This document shows, piece after piece, positions 8,051 through 18,680 of a stretch of DNA of 64,000 nt. This DNA is from Bretschneidera sinensis (lineage: Eukaryota; Streptophyta; Magnoliopsida; Brassicales; Akaniaceae). The notes under the pieces are model-generated. The model was not told where the DNA came from and did no database searches. It saw only the letters and a list, made by a program, of their open reading frames with translations. The position numbers and the translations under genes are program-made. Each line of letters begins with the position of its first letter. The stretch's first letter is position 1. The DNA lies in contig CM043699.1 in NCBI GenBank assembly GCA_023935145.1, forward strand, positions 65,258,138-65,322,137. The letters run 5' to 3'.

Positions 8051-9624
8051 TGATGAGAGTCATAAAATGCATCTAAAAAATATGTAATTGTTAGCATTTT
8101 AGGGTTGATTGAGGTTGGAATTACACATTTATACCTTAATAACTCTAAAGTGTTATTCTTGAATCGTTGACTTATTTCAGTGCATTTTCAGGTACTTTGA
8201 GCTTAAAAAAGAGATAGAAAAGCTATCATCATTTTAAACAAAAAGCTTCAATGAATACTCGAGTGAGATAATGGTCGCAGAAGTGCCAAGATGAAGAGAA
8301 ACCAAGAAAGGAGTTTCACTAAATTGCCAGAATTGCCCGTGCACATCAATCATCTTTGCAGATTAAACTGTATTGATACAGGAAGAACCAGGTGATGAGC
8401 CATATATTCTTAGAAAGATCTGGAAGTCTATTTTCTGAAGAATTTTATAGTTCGTAAAAAGGATTTTTCTAGAGAAAGTTATGGCAGTTTTAGTAGACAC
8501 AGGTCAGGCCTCCAGATCAGCATCCACCTAGCACCGCGCCCTTCACTTTCCAGCACTGCACCCACACTTTCCAGCGCTGCACCCCTCACTTTCAAGCACC
8601 CACTCGTTCCAAGATCAAATTAGGGCTGCATAATGACATTTTCTGGACCAAAATTCCCCTAACTACTTGTGCTCTATAAATACATCTTTAAGGAGTGTGC
8701 AGCCAGCATCTTCAAAGGGGATAGCATCTTAAAGGGGATCCAAGGGATCCAAATCCAGAATATTTCCAAGTTTCTTCAAGGCTATAAATCAAGGGGAGAG
8801 CATCCATATTGTTCTTCCACCTTGAGCTCCATGGCCTGGAAATCAAAGGGAGAGCATCCATATTGTTCTTCCACCTTGAGCTCCATGGCCAACTAATCAT
8901 CAAATAAGGGAAAGGGATGAATCCTTAGGGTTTTGTTGTTCCTTATTTCCTGTTCTTGATTCATTTGTATGGACTTCTTGTTAAAATATTGTCTATGATT
9001 TACTCTTTGATTAAGTAAGAAGGATTTGAGTTCATGTGATAGCTGCACTTTATATTATTCTTCTTTTAGATTCTCTTAATCCGGTGATTGCATCCTTCTC
9101 CTCCATATAAGTCTAGTCATGCTTTTCTTATGTGATGTTGTTTGGATATGATTGATTATGGTAGATTTATCTTATTGATTATCCATTACTGCGATATTTT
9201 CATTAAGATATATTGTCGTTTCTTGATAATCTTTAAGATCGATCATGTGTGCTTTAATCGAAATCAATGAGTTATTTGTAGCAATTACGTTAGATTATAA
9301 ATGTGCTTGATTGAATATTTTCCGATTGCTTGTTTGGGATGTAAAACTAGCAATCGAGATAAAAACAATTGAATTGAGAGTGGAACAAGGCAACGAACCT
9401 AAGGAGGATTCCCAGAACCTTGTTATTTCTTATTTATATTTCATTTACATTTACACAATTTTTTTCTCACATTATTTCATTATCAAAACTCAAAAATCTT
9501 TCGTTTAACTTTTATCGTTCGTTTTAAGGTTCACACATTTTCTTTTGTAATTAACTTATTTCCCTGTGGAATCGACACCCCAAAGCTGTACTACAATAAC
9601 CATGTTATACTTTAGGTGTAATCA
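8051..9624 (+). repeat. E1: 3' LTR
   Basis: Begins TGATGAGAGTCATAAAATGC and ends GGTGTAATCA. It has the shared U3 module (8308-8509), three GC-rich array units (about 8530-8600, against four in the 5' LTR), a TATA box at 8673-8681, and a 54-bp tandem duplication (about 8783-8890) absent from the 5' LTR. GGACC follows at 9625-9629. Confidence 0.93.
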
Positions 9625-10076
9625 GGACCGAACACGAATCAAACCATAAAAGAGAAAACGCAAGCAATTGTTATCGAGGTTTGGCAAATTGCCTACGTCC
9701 CCGTGAGCTCCTCCGAGCTCTCTTCACTAAATTAATGGAGTTCTTACAATTACAGCAACACCTCCTCAAGAACCATGTGTTCCTGATGAATGAAAGAAGA
9801 GAAAAGAAAGAGATAAGAACTAAGTGTTTTCCTAGAATTTTCCCCAAGAAAATTCCAATTACAAAGCCCTTGAACCGCTAATCTTGAATACTCTCTCTCA
9901 CTAGAAACACCTCTGAAGAATTGAGAGCCTATCTCTCTAAACACCAGCCACAGATTCGGACTCTACTAATGAGAGAGAGCTTATGGGTGTTGCAGCGCAC
10001 CCTTCCTGATGAGTGGCACACACCTGAACAAAAGACTCTTCCTTGTTGAGCGGTGAGGCGCACATTTCCTAGGGTG
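9625..10076 (-). repeat. C1: copia LTR, middle piece
   Basis: Matches the C1 5' LTR (20225-21020 region), including words such as CAAGCAATTGTTATC and CTACGTCCCC and the GC-rich GTGAGGCGCACATTTCCT at 10054-10071. It lies between E1 (with its duplication GGACC) and the solo LTR S1. About 300 bases present in the 5' LTR copy are missing. Confidence 0.85.
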
Positions 10077-11345
10077 TGTTGTGACGATTATCTACCTAAA
10101 TAAATATGCAAATAACCGTTCTAGTTTTAGTTGCAACTGCACAAGGTCTGTTGTAGCATAGTGTGAAAGTGCGAGATCATTTCCATATGGATTGGTGAAT
10201 TTCGTTTTAGAATTAGTTTCTTCAAGTTAAAAAGAGAAATAACAATTTGATTGTGAGTAAATAACAACAATGAGATCATAGGGCTACGATATCCACCACT
10301 AATTATACTTTTCCACTAACTAAGGTTTCAGTGCTTTAGCCTTATCATGAATATCTAATGGTTGCCAACCTAAGGGCTTGGTCCACACCTTAGGCTATTG
10401 ATCTCCCTATGCAACGAGTTAGGCATGGTGTATACTCTAACTCTTTTCTCTCTTAAGGGATTCAGCATGGATGTATACTGAGTTGTTCCTTAAGAGAGCA
10501 TGAGGGCTGTGGAGATCGGCAACCACACTGGACCTAGGGCTTGGTCTGCTCCCGGTTTCCTATGTTGATTAACCCGGGAAACTGGTGTGGATATCCATTG
10601 TTACTACTGTCGAACCCAAGACTCAGTTATCCAAATTGATTCGACTAACTTATCCATACCACATGCATACGTTGATCAGGCACATACATATGAGGAATGT
10701 AAATATAAACAAGTATTAATCAAGTTAAATATTCTAACAAGGCTATAGCAAAGATAATCAATGAATGAATATGTGGTAAAGCATAATTAGGGCTTCAATC
10801 GAGCCCTATAGGAGTTTAGTTACACATACTAAGTAAAGTAAACATGCTAAACATAATTAAATAAAAACAGAAAACTAAAACCAAAGAAGACTCGGGAGAC
10901 GAGTCGTCAATTCCTCTCCTAAGCTCTCTACTTCAAATCTAGAACAAAAGGTTTGGGTTATGTGTTTTATAGGGCTATTTATAGGGTCCTTATGGTGTCC
11001 CGAAACCCTAATTCCTTTTTAGAGTCAGAAGACTTCTTTCTAATTCTGGCTCTGTCGCCTCTGGAGTGATTGCGCTCGAGCATATGCGGTATGCACTCGA
11101 GCCTTCTTCAAGTGCGCTCATGCTCTTGTGTGCTTGATCTCAAGGGAGGTGCACTCGAGCGCACCTTACTAGATGGTAGAACTTGACTTTTGCTCCTAAA
11201 AGCTCCAAATTATTACCTTTTTGTCCAAGTCTTGTGAAAAACACATAAAACACGAAAATGAAGTAAAATCCATAGAAATAGATAAATAAGGAACTTAACA
11301 AATATAAATTAAGGGGCTTAAATATGACTATTTAAGCACTTATCA
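10077..11345 (-). mobile_element. S1: solo gypsy LTR
   Basis: A single LTR of 1269 bp. In minus orientation it begins TGATAAGTGCTTAAATAG and ends CGTCACAACA. It is flanked by GGGTG (10072-10076) and GGGTA (11346-11350), a 5-bp duplication with one change, and by two halves of a copia LTR. It has no internal sequence, so it reflects recombination between two LTRs. It closely matches the E6 LTR (59676-60960). A TATA box is TATAAATA (complement of 10976-10983). A short GC-rich array of GCGCTCGAGC-type palindromes lies at about 11060-11165. Confidence 0.9.
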
Positions 11346-11476
11346 GGGTACGGCGCACACCTGGGGCTGAACACTTCTCCTTGCTGGGCGCTGAGGCACA
11401 CACCTCCTGGGGTGAGGCGCCAAGGCCTGATGAGGCTTTATTCTTCAGCTTGTTTAATCCTTAGACAAATACCAAC
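11346..11476 (-). repeat. C1: copia LTR, U3-terminal piece
   Basis: Matches 21018-21148, including GGGGCTGAACACTTCTCCTT and the terminal ACAAATACCAACA, which in minus orientation is the LTR start TGTTGGTATTTGT. The adjoining complement of 11477-11495 is a purine-rich tract before the LTR, so this end serves as the 3' LTR of C1. Confidence 0.88.
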
Positions 11477-12600
11477 AATCTCTACCTTTGTTTAAGCGAT
11501 TAAACCTGAACCGATTGTGCAGAGAACTCGTGATCCAAGCTCAACTTGAGTCACCATATCAACCGACTCCAATCCTAAGAAGTTTAAGGCAATGGTTGAA
11601 CTTACTTAGAGGTAGAACTTTAGTGCCTAAATCTGCAGGATTTTCTTTCATTGCGACTTTGTCCATATGAATGCATCCTTTCGTAACATTTTCCCGAATG
11701 AAATGATACCGAACAACCATATACTTAGTCCTCTCATGGAACACCGGGTTCCTACACAAGTGCCACACACTTTGGCTATCCAAAGACACCACCACCAGCT
11801 CTTTTAGGACCTTCCACTCGTCCAACAACCCTTTGCACTATATAGCCTCCTTTATGGCTTCCGTAGCCGCTATGTACTCTGCCCCGATTGTTGAGAGTGC
11901 TACCACCAGCTGCAACCAAGCCTTCATATACCTTAGCAACCACTTTATCCTAAGCCAAAGCTCATTTTCGGGATTACTCACAAATCTGCTGAGAGCACCC
12001 ATTGCTTGAGAAATGTCGGGTTTAGTGCTTACCATCAGGAACATGACTGATCCAACCGCACTAGAATAAGGGACCTTTTTCATTTCCTTCTTCTCCTCAT
12101 TTGTTCTAGGACATTGTTCGCTGGAGGACTTGAAATGACCAGCAAGGGGAATCATCATTGGTTTACCATCTTCCATAGAAAACTTATATAGCACCTTTTC
12201 TATGAAGGAAGACCAAGAAACCTTCAACTCATTTCTCTTTCTTTCCCGAATTCTTCTCATCCCAAGGATCTTTTGTGTAAGGCCAAGATCCTTCCTCTCA
12301 ACCTCCTCACTGAGTTGAGATGTCAACCTTTCTATCCTCTCTCTACTGTTCCCAACCAATAACATATCATTGACATAGATGAGGATAATCACCACTTCAT
12401 CCACCTTGAATCCAAGTGAAAAGGTTTCTGTGAAATCTTTGTCGTCTCTTTGCGTGAACCCCTTCGCCACCAGCTTAGCCTTGTTCTGGACTTCATCCCC
12501 TAGAGGGTTCCCTTCTTTGATATTGTAAATCCACTTACAATCCACAACTCTCTATTTTCCTGAAATATGCACCAATTCCCAAGAGTTGTTCTTCCTCAAA
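11477..12600 (-). pseudogene. pol: C1: copia reverse transcriptase and RNase H, internally deleted
   Basis: Minus-strand RVT_2-type reverse transcriptase followed by RNase H. Visible in order are WKWIYNIK-like CKWIYNIKEG, KAKLVAKGFTQ, a catalytic box YVNDMLLVG (normally YVDD, so Asp to Asn), SSAVGSVMFLM, and KPDISQAMGALSRF. RNase H motifs GAEYIAATEA, SLDSQSVWHL, VRYHFIRE and ENPADLGTK follow, ending near 11555. Much of the palm between KDFTETFS and YVND is missing, about 100 codons against the family norm. Stops break the frame near 11835 and 12546. It sits next to the 3' LTR, as RNase H should in copia elements. Confidence 0.88.
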
Positions 12601-13146
12601 GAATGCATTTCTTCCTCTATAACTAGCTTTCATCTTGACGAATCCTTACATCCTATGGCATCAATGTAAGTCTCTGGTTCATTTATCCTTCCTTCTGTCC
12701 AAGGAGCTACTGCACTCACAGCAGTAAAACCATATCTCAAAGGTGGTCTGACCAGCCTTCTTTCCCAGTCCCTTGTGAGCTGACAGTCATTCTGACTCCC
12801 TGCATCATCCCCTTCTAGTTCAGCCTTCTCTCGAGTGTCCTGAGCTTGGCATTCATCAATGGGCTCTACCTGGTCCGAACCCTCTTGCCTTCCTTGCTCT
12901 ACCTGAACTGAATTTTCCTTGATGCTATGCTCCACAAATACCGAACTGGTTTGCTCACTATCCCCTGCAGGGTTAGTTTTCTCCAAACAGGGAAATAAAT
13001 GCATTAAAAATGACATCCCTACTTATTATGAGTTTAAATCCTTTTGGCTCTAAGGACCACAACCTATACCCCTTAGCCCCTTCCTCATATCCTAGAAACA
13101 CACATTTTCTAGACTTTGGGCTAAGTCTATCATCCTTTTAATGTGT
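12601..13146 (-). pseudogene. pol: C1: integrase C-terminus and linker
   Basis: From 13146 leftward the minus strand reads LSPKSRKCVFLGYEEGAKGY, the conserved copia integrase C-terminal motif, then RLW and ISRDV. A polar, Glu/Ser-rich linker (12630-13016, 128 codons open) ends in RRLVRPPLRYGF, the usual border before RT. The integrase catalytic core that should come first is absent. The sequence is cut at 13147 by the E2 LTR. The other half of the copia reading frame resumes at 18681. Confidence 0.83.
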
Positions 13147-14500
13147 TGATGAGAGTCGTAAAGTGCATTTTAATAAGTACTATTTGTTAGCATTTTAGGG
13201 TTGACCTAGGGTTGAATTACACATTTATATCTTAGCAATTCTAAAGTGTCATTCTTGGATTATTGACTTATTTCGGTGAATTTTTAAGTACTTTGAGTTC
13301 AAAAGAGATGGAAAACTATCATATCTTGAAGCACGATGCTTCAATGGATATCAGAGTGGAGGCATGGTCACGGAAGGACAAAATGAAAAGATCCAAGGTT
13401 GTGCGCCGCAGCTTGGAAAGGCTGAGCCGCGACCTCCAAAACCCTGTCTAAAAGAGCCAAGAAGACCATCAGGCTGAGCCGCAGCCTGGACCAATATGGG
13501 CCATGGCCTCCAGCATAACCACAAAGCCAGCTAAAAGCCAAGCAGTGGCCTGGACAAGTGTGAGCCATGGTGCGCACACGAACCCCTATTTTCGCACCAG
13601 ACCTAAATAGGGTTTTTAATGATATTTTTGAACCGAAAATACCCTTGAACTTTTGTATTATAAATAGATCACTTAGGGTTTGATAAAAGGAAAGTTTTTG
13701 GGAGACTAGAAACAGAGAAGAGAGCTCAACATTCTTCTCCATTACGGTGTTCAAGCATGAGCCCCATGGCCAACTAATCTCCAAGCAAGGCAAAGGGATG
13801 AATCCCTAGGTGTAGTTGTTCTTATTTTCCATTATTGATTTAGTTTTAGTTTGGATTTATTGTTAAAACATTGTTTATGATTTACTCTTTGATTAAACAA
13901 GAAGAATTTAGGTTCATGTGATAGCTGCACTTTATGTTCTTCTTATCTTAGATTTTCTTAATCCGGTGATTGTATGCTTCTTCTCCATATAAGTCTAGTC
14001 AAGCATTTCTTATGTCAAGTTGTTTGGATGTGATTGATTTCGGTAGATTGATCTTTTAGGTTTGTCCATTACTATGATATTGTCATTGAGATATATTGTC
14101 GTTCCTTGATAAATCTATAGGATAGGTCATGTGTGCTTGAATCGAAAATCAATGAGTAATTCATAGCAATTACATTAGGGTTTTCATATGCTTTGATTGA
14201 ATACTTACTGATTGCTTGTTTGGGATGTGAAACTAGTAGTCGAGATAAAAACAACTGAATCAAGATTGGAATAAGGCAACAAACCGAGGGACGATTCCCG
14301 AAACCTCGTTATCTCTCCATTATATTCTTCATTATAATTATATAACTCCTTCACACTATTTCCTTATCAAACTCAGATTTACTCATTTAGATTTTATCGT
14401 TTCATATTAAAGTTTACATCTTCTCTTGTAGTTCGCTTTTCCTCGTGGGATCGACACCTCAACTATATGCAATAACCATGTATTAGTTTGAGCGTAATTA
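13147..14500 (+). repeat. E2: 5' LTR
   Basis: Begins TGATGAGAGTCGTAAAGTGC and ends GAGCGTAATTA (decayed from TAATCA). A TATA box TATAAATA is at about 13659. The U5 motif CTCGTGGGATCGACACC is near 14441-14458. Unlike E1, E3, E4 and G1 it lacks the 200-bp shared U3 module: after GCAGCTTGGAAAGG it continues with its own GC-rich CTGAGCCGCGACC words. Confidence 0.9.
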
Positions 14501-14504
14501 AATT

Positions 14505-14522
14505 TTAATGTCGTTGCCGGGG
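14505..14522 (+). promoter_or_regulatory. E2 primer binding site, degenerate
   Basis: TAATGTCGTTGCCGGGGA aligns with the tRNA-Asp site TGGCGCCGTTGCCGGGGA, with the first bases mutated. Confidence 0.75.
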
Positions 14523-14649
14523 AGACGCGCTTAAGTGCAAGGAAGAATGTCAACTTTGAGACAAGACGATAATATTGTTCTTTGCTCTCTATTTTGCTTT
14601 TCTAATTTTTTTTTCTGTTTTATTTGTTTCCCTCTAATTCCCTTGGTGT

Positions 14650-16123
14650 ATGCTTAGACTAAGAGATTCGCGAGGTAGATTCATCAAAAGACCCAAATTA
14701 GAGTTACACTTTCATTCCATGTCTGTTAGTGAAACCTTGCCTAGATCAAACCATAGTGCACACCCAAGTGAGAATTTAGAAGATTTTGTTAACATGACCG
14801 AAAATCACAATGAAAATGTTGCTAGGACACTTAAAGACTACTTGCACCCTAGCCGAACGGCCACACCATCTTGTATCATATTTCCTTCTAATGTTCAACA
14901 ACCTGAGTTTAAGTTGGGCATGATCCAATTGCTACCAACCTTCCATGGGTTTGAGAATGAAAACCCTTATATCCATATTAGGGAATTTGAGGAAGTAGTA
15001 GCTACCTTTCAAAGTAGGGCTGATATGGTAGACACCGTCAAACTTCGATTTTTCCCTTTTTCACTTAAGAAAAAGGCCAAGGTTTGGCTGTACTCATTAA
15101 GGCCTATGTCTATAGGTAGTTAGGATGAGATGACCCAAGTTTTCTTCCAAAAGCACTTCCCAACCCATAAGATTAATAACCTCAAGAGACAAATCTCAAA
15201 CTTTGCACAAAAGTGGAGCGAAACCTTATATCAAGTTTGGGAACGTTTCAAAGACCTTTTGAATTCTTGTCCACACCACGGGTATGAGAGTTGGTAGGTA
15301 GTTAGCTATTTCTATGATGGACTCCTAAGTAGGGAAAGGCAATTTATAGAAATGATGTGTAATGGGGATTTTCTTCAAAAAGATCCCGACTAAGCCATAG
15401 ATTTCCTAGATGACCTATCAGAAAAAGCCCACACTTGGACAGGACCAAATGCCATGGAAAGCACTAGGAGAAATCAACCTGCTGGGATTTATCAACTTAA
15501 GGAAGATGGTAACCTTAAAGCTCGTTTAGAGGCCCTAACTAAGGAAATTGAAGCCTTAAAACCCAAGGGTGCTAGAGCCTCTGAAACGGTTGCTAGGGTA
15601 GAGTCCCGTGAGCCTTGTTTCATGTGTAATGGGGTAGATCATTTACCTAAGGATTGTCCAGCTTATTTTGAGTTGAAGGGAGAGTGTAATGCTTTAGGTA
15701 TACCCTTTAGGAAACCAAAATCACCCTACTCTAACACCTACAATCCCCGTAGGAAGAATCACCCTAATTTTAGTTGGAGATCCAATATTTAACCTTCTGC
15801 CCAATCTAGCACCCATTGGAGATCTGATATACAACCTCATCCCCACTCTAGTACTCAATGGAAACTGGAAGCAACCTTATCTAATGCACCTCAATAATCT
15901 TTACCTTTGGAAGATATGTTTAAATCATTTATGCAGGTACATGCTAAGAGTGTGGAAGAGCAAGGTAAGATAAATCAACGGTTGCTAGAGGAGCAACAAG
16001 TGATCAAAGAGGAACAAAAGGTGATAAAGAGTCAACTCACCAAGTTTACTAGTTTTTTTACGGTTCAAGAGCAAGGTCGTTTTCCTTCACAGCCACAACC
16101 TAATCCAAGGGGACAACATATGG
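14650..16123 (+). pseudogene. gag: E2: gag pseudogene
   Basis: Opens MLRLRDSRGRFIK as in E1 and E4. Capsid motifs are LLPTFHGF, FFPFSLKKK, FFQKHFPTHK and YQVWERFKDLL. A zinc knuckle CFMCNGVDHLPKDC lies near 15619-15660, then NPNFSW-like motifs and a coiled-coil C-part rich in Glu, Gln and Lys (15907-16060). Stops occur at 15121 (TAG at a Trp), 15296 (TAG), 15391 (TAA from CAA), 15790 and 15895 (TAA from CAA). These are mostly C-to-T or G-to-A changes. The frame is cut at about 16123 by the inverted LTR piece, just after GQHM. The same region is intact in E4 at 41926. Confidence 0.88.
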
Positions 16124-17193
16124 ATACAATAAGGGTCTGGGAATCCTCCCTAGGTTCGTTGCCTTATTCCACTCTCGATTCAATTGTTTTTATCTCGATT
16201 GCAAGTTTCACATCCCAAACAAGCAATCAGCAAATATTCAATCAAAGCATATGAAAACCCTAATGTAATTGCCATGAAATACTCTTTACTTTCGATTCAA
16301 GCACACGTGACCTATCCTATAAATTTATCAAGAAACAACAATATACTTAAATGACAATATCGCAGTAATGGACAAACCTAAAAGATAAATCTACCGGACT
16401 CAATCACATCCAAACAACTTGACATAAGAAGAGCTTGACTAGACTTATATGGAGAAGAAGCATGCAATCACTAGATTAAGAAAATCTTCTAATTAAATCA
16501 AAGAGTAAATCATAACAATGTTTTGACAATAAATCCAAACTAAAATCGAATCAATAATGGAAAATAAGAACAACTACACCTACGAATTCATCCCTTTGCC
16601 TTGCTTGGAGATTAGTTGGTCATGGGGCTCATGCTTGAACACCGTAATGTCGAGCTCTCTCCTTTGTTTTTAGCATTTATTGATGTTTTTCTCTCAAACC
16701 CTAAGTGATCTATTTATAATACAAAAGGTCTAAGGGTGTTTTAGGGTTTAAACAATCATTAAGGTCCTAATTAGGTCATAACTCGGAGAAGGGGATCGTG
16801 TGTGCACCGCGGCTCTCACTTACTCGCGCCTAGGTTCTGGGTAGTCTTGGTTTTGTGGAGGCTCTGGGCACCGTGGCTCTCTCTTCTAGGTGCCTAGGCT
16901 CTTTCTAGTCTGGGCCTAGGTACACACTAAAGGCTTCCTTGCCCATAAACCCTTCATTTTGTCCTTTCAGAAGCACTCCCTCACTCCGATATGCGTGGAA
17001 TCTTCGAGCTTTAAGCAATGATAGCTTTTCCATCTCTTTTAAACTCAAAGTACCTGAAAATGCACCGAAATAGATCAATATCCAAGAATATCACTTTAGA
17101 GTTATTAAGGTATAAAAGTGTAATTCAAACCTCGATCAACCCTAAAATGCTAACAAATAAGTACTATTAAGATGCATTTTACAACTCTCATCA
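16124..17193 (-). repeat. Inverted, 3'-truncated LTR inside E2
   Basis: Read in minus orientation from 17193, it begins TGATGAGAGTTGTAAAATGC and runs 1070 bp to about 16124, stopping some 190 bases short of the LTR 3' end. It is the E2 LTR subfamily. No target duplication is present, and about 0.4 kb of the host element between gag and protease is missing. It therefore looks like a repair or recombination product rather than an intact insertion. It is opposite in orientation to the E2 5' LTR 1.6 kb upstream. Confidence 0.85.
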
Positions 17194-17848
17194 CCAAACA
17201 TTGCTAGATTTGGGTGCTAGTGTGAACCTCATGCCATACTCCATGTACTTGTAGCTCAGTCTAGGTGAGATCAAACCAGCCTCCGTGGTACTTCAATTAA
17301 CGAATAGATCGGTAAGAAAACCAAGAGGTATTGTGGAAGATGTTTTATTGCAAATTGACAAGTTCTATTATCCTGTTCACTTTTTGGTTTTAGATACCAT
17401 TTCTACTGTGAATACGGATTCAAAAATTTCGGTGATACTTGGAAGACCATTCCTTGCCACCGCCAATGCCCTCATTAATTGTAGAAATGGCCTAATGACA
17501 TTATCATTTGGAAATATGACTCTAGAGGTAAATGTTTTTCGAGTCTCAAGGCAGCCACATGAAGAAGATGAGTACATTAAAGATAATTCTAACTCTTCAG
17601 AATTTATTCATAATAATTTTGAGTCCGATGATTCTTCAATTTATCCCAATGCCGTTAATGTTGTTAATGTTTTTGATAAGTCACAGGGATTTATTAAGAA
17701 ATCATGGCAACCATGCTTTGAGGAGTTGCTTGAGAGAAGTCACATGGATGCGGGAATCAAATACCCTACTGCTGATAGTAAATGGGCAACACCAAGAACA
17801 CTTGAGCCACATGTGGTGGACTTTAAGTATTCCTTGCCAAAAGATTAG
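17194..17848 (+). pseudogene. pro: E2: aspartic protease with short RT stub
   Basis: The retroviral-type aspartic protease active site LLDLGASVNLMPYS is at 17201-17242, followed by a TAG from CAG near 17252. Then come VVLQLTNRSVRKPRGIVEDV, VILGRPFLATANA and a flexible acidic tail. Near the C-terminus, AGIKYPTADSKWATP resembles the RT entry motif AGIIYPIADSKWVSP of G1, but the frame ends soon after in PHVVDFKYSLPKD and a stop. So RT was deleted, leaving a stub. The same ending is found in E4 (52661) and E6 (62730). The N-terminal part of protease was lost under the inverted LTR. Confidence 0.85.
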
Positions 17849-18680
17849 CACTGAGGCCATTGAGTTTGGAGCCTCTTCTTCAGCACCACAATGAGGCCAG
17901 CAGTGAGAGTGGTTCAGTGTCGGGCTGAAGACATAAAACTTAGCGCTTATGGGAGGCACCCCACAGCATATCCTTTAATTTATTATTTTTTTCTATATTT
18001 TTTTCTTGTTTATTATTAGTATTTTTTTGTTTTCCAGTATTACCTTCGTATTTCTTTTTCACGGACAAATATGTGCAGCAGTTCAATTAGTTATGCACAA
18101 CTTTCGGCTCCACGCACCTTTGGTTAAAAAGGGAGTTTCCCTAACTTTTGCTTTTACATTAAGGATAATGCTTATTTCAAGTTGGGGGTGGAGGAAACAC
18201 ATTCCTTATTGCATACATTGAATTGTTGGGTGTCACCTCCCTTTTCTTTTTCGTTTTAATTCGTTTGTTTTTTTTATTATTTGTTTATTCTTAGCATGCT
18301 TTATGTTAGCATTGGAGTTAATTCACATGTCAATGATATGAGCTTAAATGAGATAGCATATAGCACTTAGAAGAAGTTAAATCTTGCTTCGATTTGAGAA
18401 TAATTTAAGTATCAATCTTCATTTGGTTTGAGACTCTGATTTGCGGTAAGATTGCTTGATTAGTCTAAAACATTTAGAGAATATTTATGTGCGATTGTTT
18501 TTGTGAATATTTTTGCGGTCTCAACAAGCTCTAGAACTTATTTGATAATCACTTGAGGCGAATTCCCAGAATACACATTACTTAGGATATGATATAGGCC
18601 ATTTTTGGACCGTTTGAGCCTTTCAAACTTACCCTTGCTATATCTATCACTAGTCACCTGTTTGAGCCTTTTTCTTGAAA
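17849..18680 (+). other. E2: partial 3' noncoding region
   Basis: Holds the conserved post-coding block (17919-17968), a pyrimidine tract, an ACATTAAGGATAATG motif, the internal purine tract GGGGGTGGAGGAAAC (18184-18198) and about 500 bases matching E1 6780-7150. A frame at 18006-18221 ends in the GWRKHIP seen in E1 and E4. Truncated at the copia junction. Confidence 0.8.

Larger units (their letters stand above)
2836..9624 (+). mobile_element. E1: gag-only Ty3/gypsy element, 6.8 kb
   Basis: Complete plus-strand LTR element with LTRs 2836-4453 and 8051-9624, tRNA-Asp primer site, gag, 3' noncoding region and terminal polypurine tract, bounded by the perfect 5-bp duplication GGACC. It has no protease core, reverse transcriptase, RNase H or integrase. 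The gag frame runs directly into a remnant of the post-protease linker. Such elements match the published idea of TR-GAG non-autonomous retrotransposons, which depend on enzymes from relatives. E3 has the same architecture and junction. It sits inside the C1 3' LTR. Confidence 0.92.
13147..18680 (+). mobile_element. E2: truncated gag-protease gypsy element
   Basis: Plus-strand Ty3/gypsy element with 5' LTR 13147-14500, degenerate primer site, gag (14650-16123), an inverted LTR fragment replacing about 0.4 kb (16124-17193), protease (17194-17848) and part of the 3' region. It stops at about 18680, joined to copia pre-integrase sequence across a shared TTTCAAG (complement), with no 3' LTR or duplication. 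There is no RT or integrase. It is the same type as E4. Insertion into C1 was followed by a deletion at its right end. Confidence 0.85.
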
